In this document: piece by piece, positions 26,583 through 35,547 of the stretch
Position numbering within the stretch: the stretch's first letter is position 1
Layout of the letters: each line of letters starts with the position of its first letter
From: Streptomyces beijiangensis
Lineage (GTDB): Bacteria > Actinomycetota > Actinomycetes > Streptomycetales > Streptomycetaceae
Assembly (NCBI RefSeq): GCF_017315755.1
Contig: NZ_JAFLRJ010000114.1
Location: 1 to 64,000, forward strand
Reading direction: 5' to 3'
DNA: 64,000 nt
Notes under the pieces: model-generated
The model's database searches: none
Seen by the model: only the letters and a program-made list of their open reading frames with translations
What the model was told of the DNA's origin: nothing
Position numbers and translations under genes: made by a program

Positions 26583-28962
26583 GGCGAACCGTGATCCTGT
26601 ACTCGGCGCGGGCGTCGGGGAGGCCGCCCGTGCTGCGGGCCGTGAGGGTGAACTCGGCCCTCCCGGGGCGTTTCGGGGTGCCGATGATGCCGCCGGTGTC
26701 CTTGTTCAGCGCCAGCCCCTCCGGCAGGGCTCCGGCTGTCACTTCGTAACGCACCGTCGCCGGGGTGTTGGTGGTCATCTTCGCCTCGTAGAGGCCGTGC
26801 TGATGGGCCGTCGGCAGCGGATCCGTGCTGAGCCGCGGCGTCGGCGCCTCGACCCGCTGGGCGGCACCGACCGGGTTGCCGCTCGCGTCGAGCTCCTGGA
26901 GCGACCACGTCCTCCCGGGGTCGACGGCGGTGAGATGCCAGTTGGTGGACTGGTCGCGCAGGCGCTCCCGCTGCGCCGCGGTGAAGGCGCCGAGGTTGCG
27001 GGCCGTCTCCCACTGCTTGATCGCGTCGAGCACCTGCAGCCCGTGCTCACCGCCCGCGGTGAGATTGGCGACCGACGCCTGGAAGCCGACTCCCGCGTTG
27101 AGACCGGAGCCGCGGGCCAGCTTGCTCTCGATGCTGAGCATCGTCTCCGAGCCCTTGAGGCTGACCCAGCCGAGCATCCCGGGAAGGAAGTTGTCCTGGT
27201 AGAAGGCGTTGTTGATGAACACCTGCCCCATGGAGGTGACGCCCACCTCGCCCCAGCTGGCACGGGTCAGCGCATCCCAGGTGTTGGACGTCATACGGCT
27301 GGTCTCGGTGATGTGGCCGTCCTTGGCCGCAGTCTGCCGGTAGGCGCCGTTCACCAGGAGCGCCTGGCCGTACGAGCCCCAGCCGGACTGCGAGGCCGAC
27401 TCGACCCCGTCGAAGGAGTTGGCCAGGATGCCGGTGTTGTTCCAGGCCGTACCGAGGCGGGTGGCGATCTCCTTGATGATGCCCTGTCCGCCGATCGCCC
27501 CGCCGTATCCGTTGGCGACCACGCGGGCGGCGGTGTCCCCGGTGGCGTGGACGGCGGCTGCGGAACTCCACTGCGCACGGTGCAGCCCGGTGACCTGCCA
27601 CTCGTCGCCGACCTGCTGGGCGCTGTCGTACGAGATGAACTCGTTGTCGACGCGCAGCAGTTTGCTGTAGAGACCGCCGGAGAGCAGGGTGCCGGAGTCG
27701 AGGTACAGCGTGGTGTCGCCGGGAGCCAGCGGTCGGGTCAGTGAGGCGCGTCCGCCGAGGGCGAGGCGGTCGTCGGCCGGGGCGGCCGCGACGTACCGGT
27801 CGTTGGCGGAGACGAAGTCCGAGATGGTGTGGACGCCGAGGCGGACCCCGTTGGCCTTGGCCAGGTCGACCGCTGCCGCGGCGCCGGCGTCGCTGCCGCC
27901 CAGGCTCGCGTTGAACTGGTAGTGACCGGTCGTCTGCCAGGGGCCCACCGAGTTGGGCAGCGAGTAGATGTAGCCGATGCCCGCGGACTTCGCGAGGCGG
28001 GCCGCCGCGGGGATATTGCCGGTCCCCAGGTCCGACAGAACGAGAAAGGACTGACTGCTCGCCTGGGCGGTCTTCTGCCACTGGCCGTTCTGTGTCGGGT
28101 ACGGGAGCTTCTCACCGGCCGCGATGTCGGAAAGCACGGTCGGGGTCATCTCGGGCGAGGCACCGAAGAGGGCGACCTCGGAGCCTTCGATCCGCCCTTC
28201 GGCGCCGGGCAGGGGGCCGACCGGGATCCGGTATCCGTTGATGTTCTGCCGCGACCGCTCCTTGGTGTAGTCGTACGTGAAGGCCCGCAGGACCGAGCCC
28301 CACGGGGTCCTGCCCGCGGCGCTCCACTCCTCGTGGGAGGCGACCTGGAGACGGGAGGGGTTGTCGTCGACCTCGCTCTCCCAGCCGTAGTCCTGGTACT
28401 CCTGCGGCCAGGCGCCCTCCGTCCGGTCGGTCAGCGGTCGCAGGCCGACGGCGAACGTGTCGTCGCGGACCACACCGACGGATTCACCGACGGTCTTCGT
28501 GATGTCCGTGGCCAGCGGACCCCAGAGCAGTGTCTGTAGGTCCGCTCCCGCGGGGCCCTTGACCCGTACGGCCTTCAGCGTGGTGTAGCCGCCCTTCGCG
28601 ACGGCCTGCACGTCCACCTCGTAGCCGACCGCCTTGTTGCTGAACGTCAGCAGTCCGCCGTGGCCGGTCACCCGGGTGGGCCGCACCTGCTTCCCGTCGA
28701 TGACGAGGCTGACGAGCGCGGCGGACTTGCCGGGTACGAGGTGGTCGACGCCGGTCCGCGTGTCCCAGAGGCCGACGACGGTCCCCGCGCTGTCGAGGCC
28801 GATGGTCAGATAGCCGGCGGTGAGCAGCACGGCGCCGTGCTCGCCCCGGACGGTGTGCGCGAGGGGCGTCGCGCCGTTCGCCGGAGCGGTCGTCGCCACG
28901 CCGAGACTCAGCGCCAGCGCGCCGACCCCTGCGGCGACGCGCCATGTACCTGCGTATCCCAT
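26578..28962 (-). CDS. large secreted protein, putative glycoside hydrolase of unassigned family
   Basis: A 794-residue exported protein (signal peptide, WRVAAGVGALALSLGVATTAPANGA). Residues about 30-280 look like an N-terminal beta-sandwich of the carbohydrate-active type. Residues about 300-640 alternate helix and strand like a TIM barrel, with candidate acidic residues in NSFDGVES (D518) and TISDFVSAND. Residues about 710-794 resemble a putative Ig (He_PIG) domain: ALPEGLALNKDTGGIIGTP. I cannot assign a GH family. The neighbouring subtilase and GH20 hexosaminidase suggest degradation of a glycan or glycoprotein. AAGGA precedes ATG 28962. Confidence 0.7.
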   Translation of the reverse strand: MGYAGTWRVAAGVGALALSLGVATTAPANGATPLAHTVRGEHGAVLLTAGYLTIGLDSAGTVVGLWDTRTGVDHLVPGKSAALVSLVIDGKQVRPTRVTGHGGLLTFSNKAVGYEVDVQAVAKGGYTTLKAVRVKGPAGADLQTLLWGPLATDITKTVGESVGVVRDDTFAVGLRPLTDRTEGAWPQEYQDYGWESEVDDNPSRLQVASHEEWSAAGRTPWGSVLRAFTYDYTKERSRQNINGYRIPVGPLPGAEGRIEGSEVALFGASPEMTPTVLSDIAAGEKLPYPTQNGQWQKTAQASSQSFLVLSDLGTGNIPAAARLAKSAGIGYIYSLPNSVGPWQTTGHYQFNASLGGSDAGAAAAVDLAKANGVRLGVHTISDFVSANDRYVAAAPADDRLALGGRASLTRPLAPGDTTLYLDSGTLLSGGLYSKLLRVDNEFISYDSAQQVGDEWQVTGLHRAQWSSAAAVHATGDTAARVVANGYGGAIGGQGIIKEIATRLGTAWNNTGILANSFDGVESASQSGWGSYGQALLVNGAYRQTAAKDGHITETSRMTSNTWDALTRASWGEVGVTSMGQVFINNAFYQDNFLPGMLGWVSLKGSETMLSIESKLARGSGLNAGVGFQASVANLTAGGEHGLQVLDAIKQWETARNLGAFTAAQRERLRDQSTNWHLTAVDPGRTWSLQELDASGNPVGAAQRVEAPTPRLSTDPLPTAHQHGLYEAKMTTNTPATVRYEVTAGALPEGLALNKDTGGIIGTPKRPGRAEFTLTARSTGGLPDARAEYRITVRP

Positions 28963-29006
28963 GATCGTTCCTTTCGGCCGTACGGACCGGGTACGGAGAC
29001 CGGAGA

Positions 29007-29037
29007 GATTTATTATTGATACCTTCTCAAATAAATC
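29007..29037. promoter_or_regulatory. AT-rich inverted repeat upstream of the putative glycosidase
   Basis: GATTTATT at 29007-29014 and AATAAATC at 29030-29037 form a perfect 8-base inverted repeat in an unusually AT-rich patch 45 bases before the start. It could be an operator or promoter region. Confidence 0.5.
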
Positions 29038-29081
29038 AGCTCGATGGTCCACCCAAGTCCGGACGGCGTCAAGGAGGTTGA

Positions 29082-31943
29082 TCAGCGCCGGGTGCGTCCG
29101 GGGTGCGCCGTGGCGAGGGCGAAGACGTGGATCATCGGCGCCTTCGCGCTCAGGTACCGCGGCCCTGCGGGCAGGGTGACCGAGGCGAGCGTCCTGGCCG
29201 GATCGGTGTCGACTCCGACGACGTACAGCTTCGAAGTACGGGCCGTCTGCGCCCGTCCGCTGCCGTTGACCCTGCCGCCGTCGGCCGCGACGACGGACCC
29301 GGCCGGCGGGGAGGCCGCGGCCCAGTCGGGCACGGTCACCGCCGAAGTACCGGTCGTGCCGTCGGTGTAGGTGATCGTGACCGCGCCGGTCAGCCCGCCG
29401 GGCGGGGCATAGGTCCCGGTGACGAGCAGCCCGACACGCGAGCCACGGCCGGAGAGCGGGACGGTCTGGCCGTGGGCGACGGCATTGTCCTCCGTACCGG
29501 CGAAGGCATCGGGGAGGGTGAACGAGAAGCCTCCGGCGGCCAGTTGGCCACCCGACTCGCCCCCTGCCGCCGCGAGCCCCTCGGCGGAGAAGCTGGACTG
29601 CGCTCCGTCGGCATCGCCCGGCTGGGGGTTGCCGTCGGCGGTGACGGCGATGTTGTCGAAGGCCTGGGACAGCGTGCGCAGGCCTACGGAACCGAGCGCG
29701 GAGCCCTGTGCGCGTCCGTCGGCGGTGGTTGCGGTGAACCAGTAGTCGCCGGGCGTCGCGCCCCGCCCCGGGGCGACCGGGAAGCGCACGGTGCGGCTCT
29801 GGTGCGGCGGGACCGTGACGTACGCGATGAGCGGCTCGTGCAGCAGCGGCGTCAGGTGGAGCCGGTGGTGCGCCGTGAGCCGTACGCCGACGTGGGACAG
29901 CGCACGCCCGGTCGTGTTGGTGACGACGGCGTCGACCGTGGTCCGGCGGCCCGCGTCGAGCTTCTCCGGTACCTGGACGGCGAGTTGTACGTCCCCGGGC
30001 GCGGCCAGGAACTGCAGCTCCGCCAGCACCGGCCTCGCCGACGGCGCACCGGTGAGCCGCAGCCAGCGGTACTTCCCCCGGGCGTCGAGCGGCAGGCTCA
30101 GCCAGTCGCGTGTGGGCGTCCACTCCACGCTGGCCAGCGTGCGGCAGCCGGTGTCGGGGCCTTCCGTGCAGCCCTGCACAGTGGCGCCGGCCAACGAGGC
30201 GAGATCCGCTGTGGAGTTGCTGCGTGGGAGCAGCCGCACGGCCGTGGGCGCGACCGCTCCGCTCGGGCCGAGGTCGAGGCCGATGCCCGCACCTGCCGTG
30301 GTCGCGGCGAACGAGGTGGCGGGGTCGCCGTCGAAGGCGCTCACCGCCCCGTCGGGGCCGAACGCGCTGCCGCCGAGCGGGCGCGCGCCGGGGTCGGCGG
30401 TCTCGGGGACGCCGGGTGCGCTGCCGATCCCGTCGGCGTACACCTCGTAGTCGAGATAGCTGCTGAGCCGGGGGCTGCCCCAGGCGGTGGAGGCGAGGAT
30501 CTGCAGCGGGCGGCGCAGATAGGACAGCGGGTACGCCTCGGGCATGGTGTAGGCGCGGTCGCCCCACTGGGCCATCTCCAGGCCGCGCACCTGGTCGGAG
30601 CCGCTGACGGTGTAGGTGCTGTAGAGCGTGTTGTCGTCGGGGATGTAGTTGCCGTTGGCGGTCCCCGGGGCGTAGGAGGGGACGACGTACAGCCGGGAGT
30701 GCTCATTGCTGACGACGACGTCGTAGCCCTGCTTGATGAAGGTGTCCTCGTCGCCGAGCCAGGCCTGGATCCGGATGTCCTTGTTCACGGTCACCGAACC
30801 GCTGCCGCCGACCTGCGGCCACCAGCCCCAGATCTGCATGCGCTTGCCCTGCGCGGCGAGGACGTCGTCGAGGTGGTTCTCGTACGCGAGGAAGACGTCC
30901 TCCGTCTTCTGGTACCCCTTGGCCGCCGCATGGTCGACCAGTTCCGGGCAGCTCGCCTGGAGGGCCGGCTGTGGGGTCTCGTCGCCGCCGAGGTGGATGA
31001 CGGGCGAGTCGAACAGGGCCGAGACCTCCTTGACCAGACCGTCCAGCCAGGCGACGTTCGCCGGCTTGGTGATGTCGACGGTGAAGCCGGGGTCGACGCG
31101 TCCCGCGCTGATGATCGAGTTCATCGAGGGGCAGTCCCAGCGCAGCTCTGGCCGGTGGTTCGTCATCGAGGTCGCGTGGGCGGGGATGTCGAACTCGGGC
31201 AGGATGCCGACGTGGTAGCGGGCGGCGTAGTCCTGCACCGCACGCACATCGGCGGGCGAGTACGACTTCGCCGCCGCGAGACCGGGGTGGCCCGGCAGGT
31301 CGAGCCGGAAGAACTCCGAGTCGGTGATGTGCCAGTGCAGAGTGTTCAGCTTCATCCACGCCAGTTGCCGGATCAGCTGCTTGATGGAGTCCACGGACCA
31401 GTAGGAGCGCGCGGTGTCGATCATCAACCCGCGTTCCTGCTGGGCCGGTTGCTCGACGGAGCTGCCGACGGGGACGGACGCGTGGTCGCGGGAGACCTTG
31501 AGGATCTGAGCGAGGGACTGCTCGCCGTAGAAGGTGCCGGCGGGTCCTGCGCCGCTGACGGTGACCGACTTCGCGGTCACGTCGAGCCGGTAGCCCTCGC
31601 CCGCGCCCGCGCCCGCCGTGAGGAAGATGTCCCCGGCCCGGGGAGAGTCGCCCCGGACGACGGGAAGCCGGTCGGCTCCCAGAACGGCCAGATCCGCCGC
31701 GAAGGTACGGGCGTCCGCGGTGAGTGCGGAGCTCCGGTCGCGGTCGACGACGATCCGCGACGACCGGGTGAGCCTGAAGTCGCCGCTGCCGCCGGACCAG
31801 TGCTGCAGCGGCGGGAGCACGGACGGGGCACTGCTGGGCGGTTCGGCGGGTGAGGCGGCCGCGGCGTCCGGCAGAGCGGAGCCACTGGCCACAGCGGCGC
31901 CAACCGCGGCAAAGACCAACCAACGTCTGCATGTGCGAAACAT
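29082..31943 (-). CDS. secreted GH20 beta-N-acetylhexosaminidase with accessory modules
   Basis: A 953-residue exported enzyme. Signal peptide (residues 1-30), GH20b N-terminal alpha/beta domain to about 150, then the GH20 barrel with catalytic pair D321-E322 in IHLGGDET and the substrate-binding run QIWGWWPQ. After about residue 520 come a discoidin (F5/8 C)-like module (VSAFDGDPATSFAA) and beta-rich modules that probably bind glycans. Expected role is release of terminal GlcNAc or GalNAc from chitooligosaccharides, glycoproteins or peptidoglycan fragments. GAGGGG precedes ATG 31943. A DasR-like site 20-35 bases upstream suggests aminosugar-controlled expression. Confidence 0.92.
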   Translation of the reverse strand: MFRTCRRWLVFAAVGAAVASGSALPDAAAASPAEPPSSAPSVLPPLQHWSGGSGDFRLTRSSRIVVDRDRSSALTADARTFAADLAVLGADRLPVVRGDSPRAGDIFLTAGAGAGEGYRLDVTAKSVTVSGAGPAGTFYGEQSLAQILKVSRDHASVPVGSSVEQPAQQERGLMIDTARSYWSVDSIKQLIRQLAWMKLNTLHWHITDSEFFRLDLPGHPGLAAAKSYSPADVRAVQDYAARYHVGILPEFDIPAHATSMTNHRPELRWDCPSMNSIISAGRVDPGFTVDITKPANVAWLDGLVKEVSALFDSPVIHLGGDETPQPALQASCPELVDHAAAKGYQKTEDVFLAYENHLDDVLAAQGKRMQIWGWWPQVGGSGSVTVNKDIRIQAWLGDEDTFIKQGYDVVVSNEHSRLYVVPSYAPGTANGNYIPDDNTLYSTYTVSGSDQVRGLEMAQWGDRAYTMPEAYPLSYLRRPLQILASTAWGSPRLSSYLDYEVYADGIGSAPGVPETADPGARPLGGSAFGPDGAVSAFDGDPATSFAATTAGAGIGLDLGPSGAVAPTAVRLLPRSNSTADLASLAGATVQGCTEGPDTGCRTLASVEWTPTRDWLSLPLDARGKYRWLRLTGAPSARPVLAELQFLAAPGDVQLAVQVPEKLDAGRRTTVDAVVTNTTGRALSHVGVRLTAHHRLHLTPLLHEPLIAYVTVPPHQSRTVRFPVAPGRGATPGDYWFTATTADGRAQGSALGSVGLRTLSQAFDNIAVTADGNPQPGDADGAQSSFSAEGLAAAGGESGGQLAAGGFSFTLPDAFAGTEDNAVAHGQTVPLSGRGSRVGLLVTGTYAPPGGLTGAVTITYTDGTTGTSAVTVPDWAAASPPAGSVVAADGGRVNGSGRAQTARTSKLYVVGVDTDPARTLASVTLPAGPRYLSAKAPMIHVFALATAHPGRTRR

Positions 31944-32183
31944 TCGTCCACCCCTCAGAACTGATGGTGTAGACCACTTCCGACGGCAGCGGACTCTACT
32001 GGTCACAGTCGGGCCGCACTAGGGCTCTCACACAGCGAACTGCCTTATAGATCCGATCAGTTGACCTCACTAGGCCACTCCAACCGTCAATCGTCACCAA
32101 TAAACCCTCATCGGCGATAGATACATGGGACCTCATTTTGGGGCTGTTGACACTGCGCAGAGGTGCACGACATCGTCCGGTCG
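31944..32183. other. intergenic region with DasR-like site
   Basis: This 240-base gap between the GH20 gene and the beta-helix protein gene is moderately AT-rich and must hold both promoters. I found the dre-like site described separately and no coding frame. Confidence 0.5.
31963..31978 (-). promoter_or_regulatory. DasR-responsive element (dre)
   Basis: Read on the minus strand the site is AGTGGTCTACACCATC. It matches 13 of 16 positions of the dre consensus A(G/C)TGGTCTAGACCA(G/C)T recognised by DasR, which represses GlcNAc and chitin genes in Streptomyces. The position before a hexosaminidase gene supports it. Confidence 0.65.
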
Positions 32184-33662
32184 ATGGAGATCACCGACCT
32201 GACGCCGACCGAGCAACGCATCCGGGAGGCGTTCCTGCGCGGCGCGGCCGTCGATCTGCGGGAGGCGCCCGACGACGAGGCCGCATCCGGTCATTCCTGG
32301 GGCCCGGACCGCACGGTCAGGGCCGAGGTGCTCAGGTGGCTGCTTCTCGGCGACCATCTCCGCGACGGCTGGACCATCGGGCTCTGGCTCACGGGGGCAC
32401 GCATCGTAGGCCGTCTGCACCTGGCGTACGGAGTCGTCGAGCACCCGGTCCACCTGGCCGCCTGCCACTTCGACGAGCCCTTGTCCCTCTACGGGGCACA
32501 GCTGCGGCAGCTGGAGCTGAACGGCTCGCATCTCCCCGCGCTCAACGCCGCCACGGTGCGGATCGACGGGGTCCTGCGCATGACCGGCTGTCGCGTCACC
32601 GGCTCAGTGGCACTGGGAGGCGCCCGGATTGCCGGAGCGCTCTTCCTCGACAACGCCGAGCTCGGCACGGCCACGGACGGCTCCGGCCAACAGGAGGATC
32701 CCGTACTCCAGTTGAACCATGCCGTCCTCGGCACGGATGTCTGGGGCACGGGCCTTGTCGCCCACGGCCAGGTGCGGCTCCTGGCCGCGCAGATCGCCGG
32801 GACGCTCAACTTCGACGACGCCCGGATACGCCACCCCGGACACACCGCCGTCGAGGCCGAGAATCTCAGCGTCGGCGCGGACGTGCGCGGCATGCGGCTC
32901 GAAGTCACCGGCCGGGTGAATCTCCGCGGCGCGCGCATCCCCGGCCAGCTCAACCTCGCGTACGCCACGCTCGCCAACCCCGGGGGCATGGCGCTGCGGG
33001 CCAGCACCGCGGTCATCGGCGAGCTGTGGCTGCGCGATGCCGCGCCCATCGAGGGCTCGGTCAATCTGCGCCGCGCGCAGATCGACTTCCTGCACGCCGC
33101 CCCCGGCGTATGGCCGGGCGCGGTCCGGCTGGACGGCCTCACCTACACCACGCTCGCCCCGCACGAGCCCGCCGAGCGCCGGCTGCCCCTCCTCGCCCGC
33201 GACGAGGGCGGCTATGTCCCTTACGCGTACGAGCAGTTGAGCGCCGCCTACCGAAGGATGGGCGACGACCGCGCCGCCCGCACCGTCCAGCTCACCCGGC
33301 AGCGCCGCCACCGCACCACGCTCCCGTGGTACGGCCGGCTCTGGGGCCAGGTGCAGGACGTCACCGTCGGGTACGGGTTCCGGCCGGTCCGCGCCGCCGT
33401 CTGGCTGTTCTCGCTGCTGCTCGCCGGATCCGTCGCGTACGCCCTGCACCACCCGCATCCCCTGAAGGCCGGTGAGGCGCCCGCTTTCAGCCCGGTCTTC
33501 TACACGCTGGACCTGCTGCTGCCGGTCATCGACTTCGGCCAGGAACGCGCCTTCACTCCGGACGGGTGGCTGCAGGGGCTCTCGTATCTGCTCATCATCA
33601 CCGGCTGGATCCTGGCCACCACGATCGTCGCCGGCATCACGCGTGCGGTCAGCCGCCAGTGA
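32184..33662 (+). CDS. beta-helix (pentapeptide-like) protein with C-terminal membrane helices
   Basis: A 492-residue protein. Residues about 80-330 show repeated short strands of the pentapeptide/quadrilateral beta-helix type (for example VRIDGVLRMTGCRVTGSVALGGARIAGALFLDNAEL). The C-terminal third has a basic segment QLTRQRRHRTTLPWYG and two or three membrane helices (AAVWLFSLLLAGSVAYAL and LLIITGWILATTIVAGI). Streptomyces genomes often call this family a membrane-associated oxidoreductase, but I see no cofactor motif. ATG 32184 is my start choice; GTG 32163 is possible. It overlaps the convergent PAS gene by 14 bases. Confidence 0.7.
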   Translation: MEITDLTPTEQRIREAFLRGAAVDLREAPDDEAASGHSWGPDRTVRAEVLRWLLLGDHLRDGWTIGLWLTGARIVGRLHLAYGVVEHPVHLAACHFDEPLSLYGAQLRQLELNGSHLPALNAATVRIDGVLRMTGCRVTGSVALGGARIAGALFLDNAELGTATDGSGQQEDPVLQLNHAVLGTDVWGTGLVAHGQVRLLAAQIAGTLNFDDARIRHPGHTAVEAENLSVGADVRGMRLEVTGRVNLRGARIPGQLNLAYATLANPGGMALRASTAVIGELWLRDAAPIEGSVNLRRAQIDFLHAAPGVWPGAVRLDGLTYTTLAPHEPAERRLPLLARDEGGYVPYAYEQLSAAYRRMGDDRAARTVQLTRQRRHRTTLPWYGRLWGQVQDVTVGYGFRPVRAAVWLFSLLLAGSVAYALHHPHPLKAGEAPAFSPVFYTLDLLLPVIDFGQERAFTPDGWLQGLSYLLIITGWILATTIVAGITRAVSRQ

Positions 33663-34116
33663 CCGGCGCGGCGCGGTCATCGGGTGCCGTCGCCAGCAGG
33701 CGGCGGCGTACCTCCTTCTCCTGGGCCCGCCGTGCGGTGACGTCCCTGATCACCGCACCGACGTGCGCCGCCTTGCCGTCGGCATCCGTCAGCAGCACCA
33801 CGCTGAACTCGATCGAGACAGTGGTGCCGTCCGCGGTGAGTGCGGGGACGGCCAGCAGGTCGTCGGCTCCGTACTTGGAGGTTCCCGAGGCCATGGCGGC
33901 CACGAAGCCGTCCCAGTGACGCTGCCGGTGCTTCTCGGGGATGATCATGTCCAGGTTCCGGCCGGCGGCCTCGGCCGCCGTGTATCCGAAGATCCGCTCC
34001 GCGCCCTGGTTCCAGTAACGGATCAGACCCTCGCTGTCGATGATCACGATGCCATCGGGTGCCCGGTCCGCCATGCCCAGTAGGACGTCGGTGTCCGTAT
34101 CTCCCGTGTATCCCAT
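33649..34116 (-). CDS. single PAS-domain protein
   Basis: A 155-residue cytoplasmic protein that is almost entirely one PAS domain with PAC motif: DGIVIIDSEGLIRYWNQGAERIFGY, then MIIPEKHRQRHWDGF and FSVVLLTDADGKAAHVGAVIRDVT. There is no kinase, HTH or GGDEF domain attached, so it must act through another protein or as a small-molecule or redox sensor. ATG 34116 is preceded by GGAGGGG. It lies just downstream of the oxalate genes on the same strand but is separated by a strong terminator. Confidence 0.8.
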   Translation of the reverse strand: MGYTGDTDTDVLLGMADRAPDGIVIIDSEGLIRYWNQGAERIFGYTAAEAAGRNLDMIIPEKHRQRHWDGFVAAMASGTSKYGADDLLAVPALTADGTTVSIEFSVVLLTDADGKAAHVGAVIRDVTARRAQEKEVRRRLLATAPDDRAAPVTGG

Positions 34117-34139
34117 TTCCCCTCCGAGTTGGTGCGGCT

Positions 34140-34178
34140 GCCTGCGGGTGCCCTGGCTCGCGCGGGGCACCCGCAGGC
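34140..34178 (-). terminator. terminator of the oxc-frc operon
   Basis: A perfect 14-base stem (GCCTGCGGGTGCCC with its complement, 11-base loop) sits just after the stop codon of the formyl-CoA transferase gene. Confidence 0.8.
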
Positions 34179-34191
34179 GTCGTCAAGCAGG

Positions 34192-35490
34192 TCAGGCGAC
34201 GACCCGGCTCTCGTGCAGGGTGCGGATGGCGTCCGCGTCGTATCCGAGGCCGGTGAGCACCTCGTCCGTGTGCTCACCGAGCAGCGGTGCGCCGATGATG
34301 TCGGGCGTGAATCCGGAGAACTTGATCGGGCTGCCCACGGTCAGGTAGGTGCCGCGGTCCTTCTGCTCGACCTCGACGATCGTCCCGCTCTTGCGCATGT
34401 CGGGGTCCTCGGCGAGCTCCTTCATGCTGAGCACGGGCGCGCAGGGCACCTCGAAGGTGCGCAGGATGTCGACGGCCTCGTACTTGGTCTTGTCGGCGAG
34501 CCACTTCTCGATCTCGCCGAAGATGTCCATGATGTGCGGCTGGCGGGCCAGGGCCGTGGTGTAGGCGGGGTCCTCGGTCCACTCGGGCTTGCCGATGGCC
34601 TCGCAGGTGCGCGCCCAGTTCTGCTCCTGGACCGTGAAGTAGATGTACGCGTTGGGGTCGGTCTCCCAGCCCTTGCACTTCAGGATCCAGCCCGGCTGGC
34701 CGCCGCCTCCGGCGTTGCCGCCGCGGGGCACCGCGTCGCCGAACTCGCCGTTGGGGTACTGCGGGTACTCCTCCAGGTAGCCGACCTTCTCCAGGCGCTG
34801 CTGGTCACGGAGCTTGACCCGGGTCAGGTTGAGGACGGCGTCCTGCATGGACACCGACACCTTCTGGCCGAGACCCGTCGCGTTGCGCTGGATGATCGCG
34901 GTCAGCAGCCCGATCATCAGGTGCATTCCGCTGTTGCTGTCGCCGAGGGCCGAGCCGCTGATGGTGGGCGGGCCGTCCCAGAAACCGGTGGTGGACGCGG
35001 CGCCTCCGGCGGCCTGGGCGACGTTCTCGTACACCTTGAGGTCGGACCAGGCCGAGGCGTCGTTGAAGCCCTTGACCGAACCGAAGATCAGGCGCGGGTT
35101 GAGCTCGTGGATGTGGTCCCAGCCCAGCCCCATGCGGTCCATGGCGCCCGGCGCGAAGTTCTCGACCAGGATGTCCGCCTCGCGGATCATCTTCTCCATG
35201 ACCGCCTTGCCCTCGGGGGCCTTGGTGTTGATGGCCAGGGAGCGCTTGTTGCTGTTCAGCATGGTGAAGTAGAGGGCGTCGATGTCGGGGATGTCCCGCA
35301 GCTGACGACGTGTCACATCGCCGCCGTCGATGCGCTCGACCTTGATGACGTCGGCTCCGAACCAGGCGAGCAGCTGGGTGCACGCGGGTCCTGCCTGGAC
35401 CCCGGTGAAGTCGATCACTTTGATTCCGGCGAGCGGCATGTCGCTGGCCGGGGGGCCGGGGGTCGCGGCGCGGGAAGACGCAGTACTCAT
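34192..35490 (-). CDS. frc: formyl-CoA:oxalate CoA-transferase (copy 1)
   Basis: A 432-residue class III CoA-transferase. It moves CoA from formyl-CoA to oxalate, priming oxalate for decarboxylation. The N-terminal [34 protein letters not shown] and the catalytic-Asp motif GDSNSGMH (D184, matching Asp169 of the Oxalobacter enzyme) are clear, as is the mobile glycine loop [12 protein letters not shown]. Length fits the family. GAGGA precedes ATG 35490. It lies 57 bases after the oxalyl-CoA decarboxylase gene on the same strand, so the two form an operon and a two-step cycle. A second copy is at 57179. Confidence 0.93.
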   Translation of the reverse strand: MSTASSRAATPGPPASDMPLAGIKVIDFTGVQAGPACTQLLAWFGADVIKVERIDGGDVTRRQLRDIPDIDALYFTMLNSNKRSLAINTKAPEGKAVMEKMIREADILVENFAPGAMDRMGLGWDHIHELNPRLIFGSVKGFNDASAWSDLKVYENVAQAAGGAASTTGFWDGPPTISGSALGDSNSGMHLMIGLLTAIIQRNATGLGQKVSVSMQDAVLNLTRVKLRDQQRLEKVGYLEEYPQYPNGEFGDAVPRGGNAGGGGQPGWILKCKGWETDPNAYIYFTVQEQNWARTCEAIGKPEWTEDPAYTTALARQPHIMDIFGEIEKWLADKTKYEAVDILRTFEVPCAPVLSMKELAEDPDMRKSGTIVEVEQKDRGTYLTVGSPIKFSGFTPDIIGAPLLGEHTDEVLTGLGYDADAIRTLHESRVVA

Positions 35491-35547
35491 GAAGGATTCC
35501 TCATTCGTGTCGGGGTCAGTTCATGTCGGGGTGAGGGCGAAAGCGGG

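Noticed and set aside
28963-30567. N-terminal extension of the putative glycosidase frame to 1329 residues
   Set aside because: The extension overlaps the GH20 gene in another frame; the signal peptide and ribosome binding site at 28962 mark the true start.
32184-33662. Oxidoreductase function for the beta-helix membrane protein
   Set aside because: The name is used for relatives, but no nucleotide, flavin, haem or Fe-S motif is visible.
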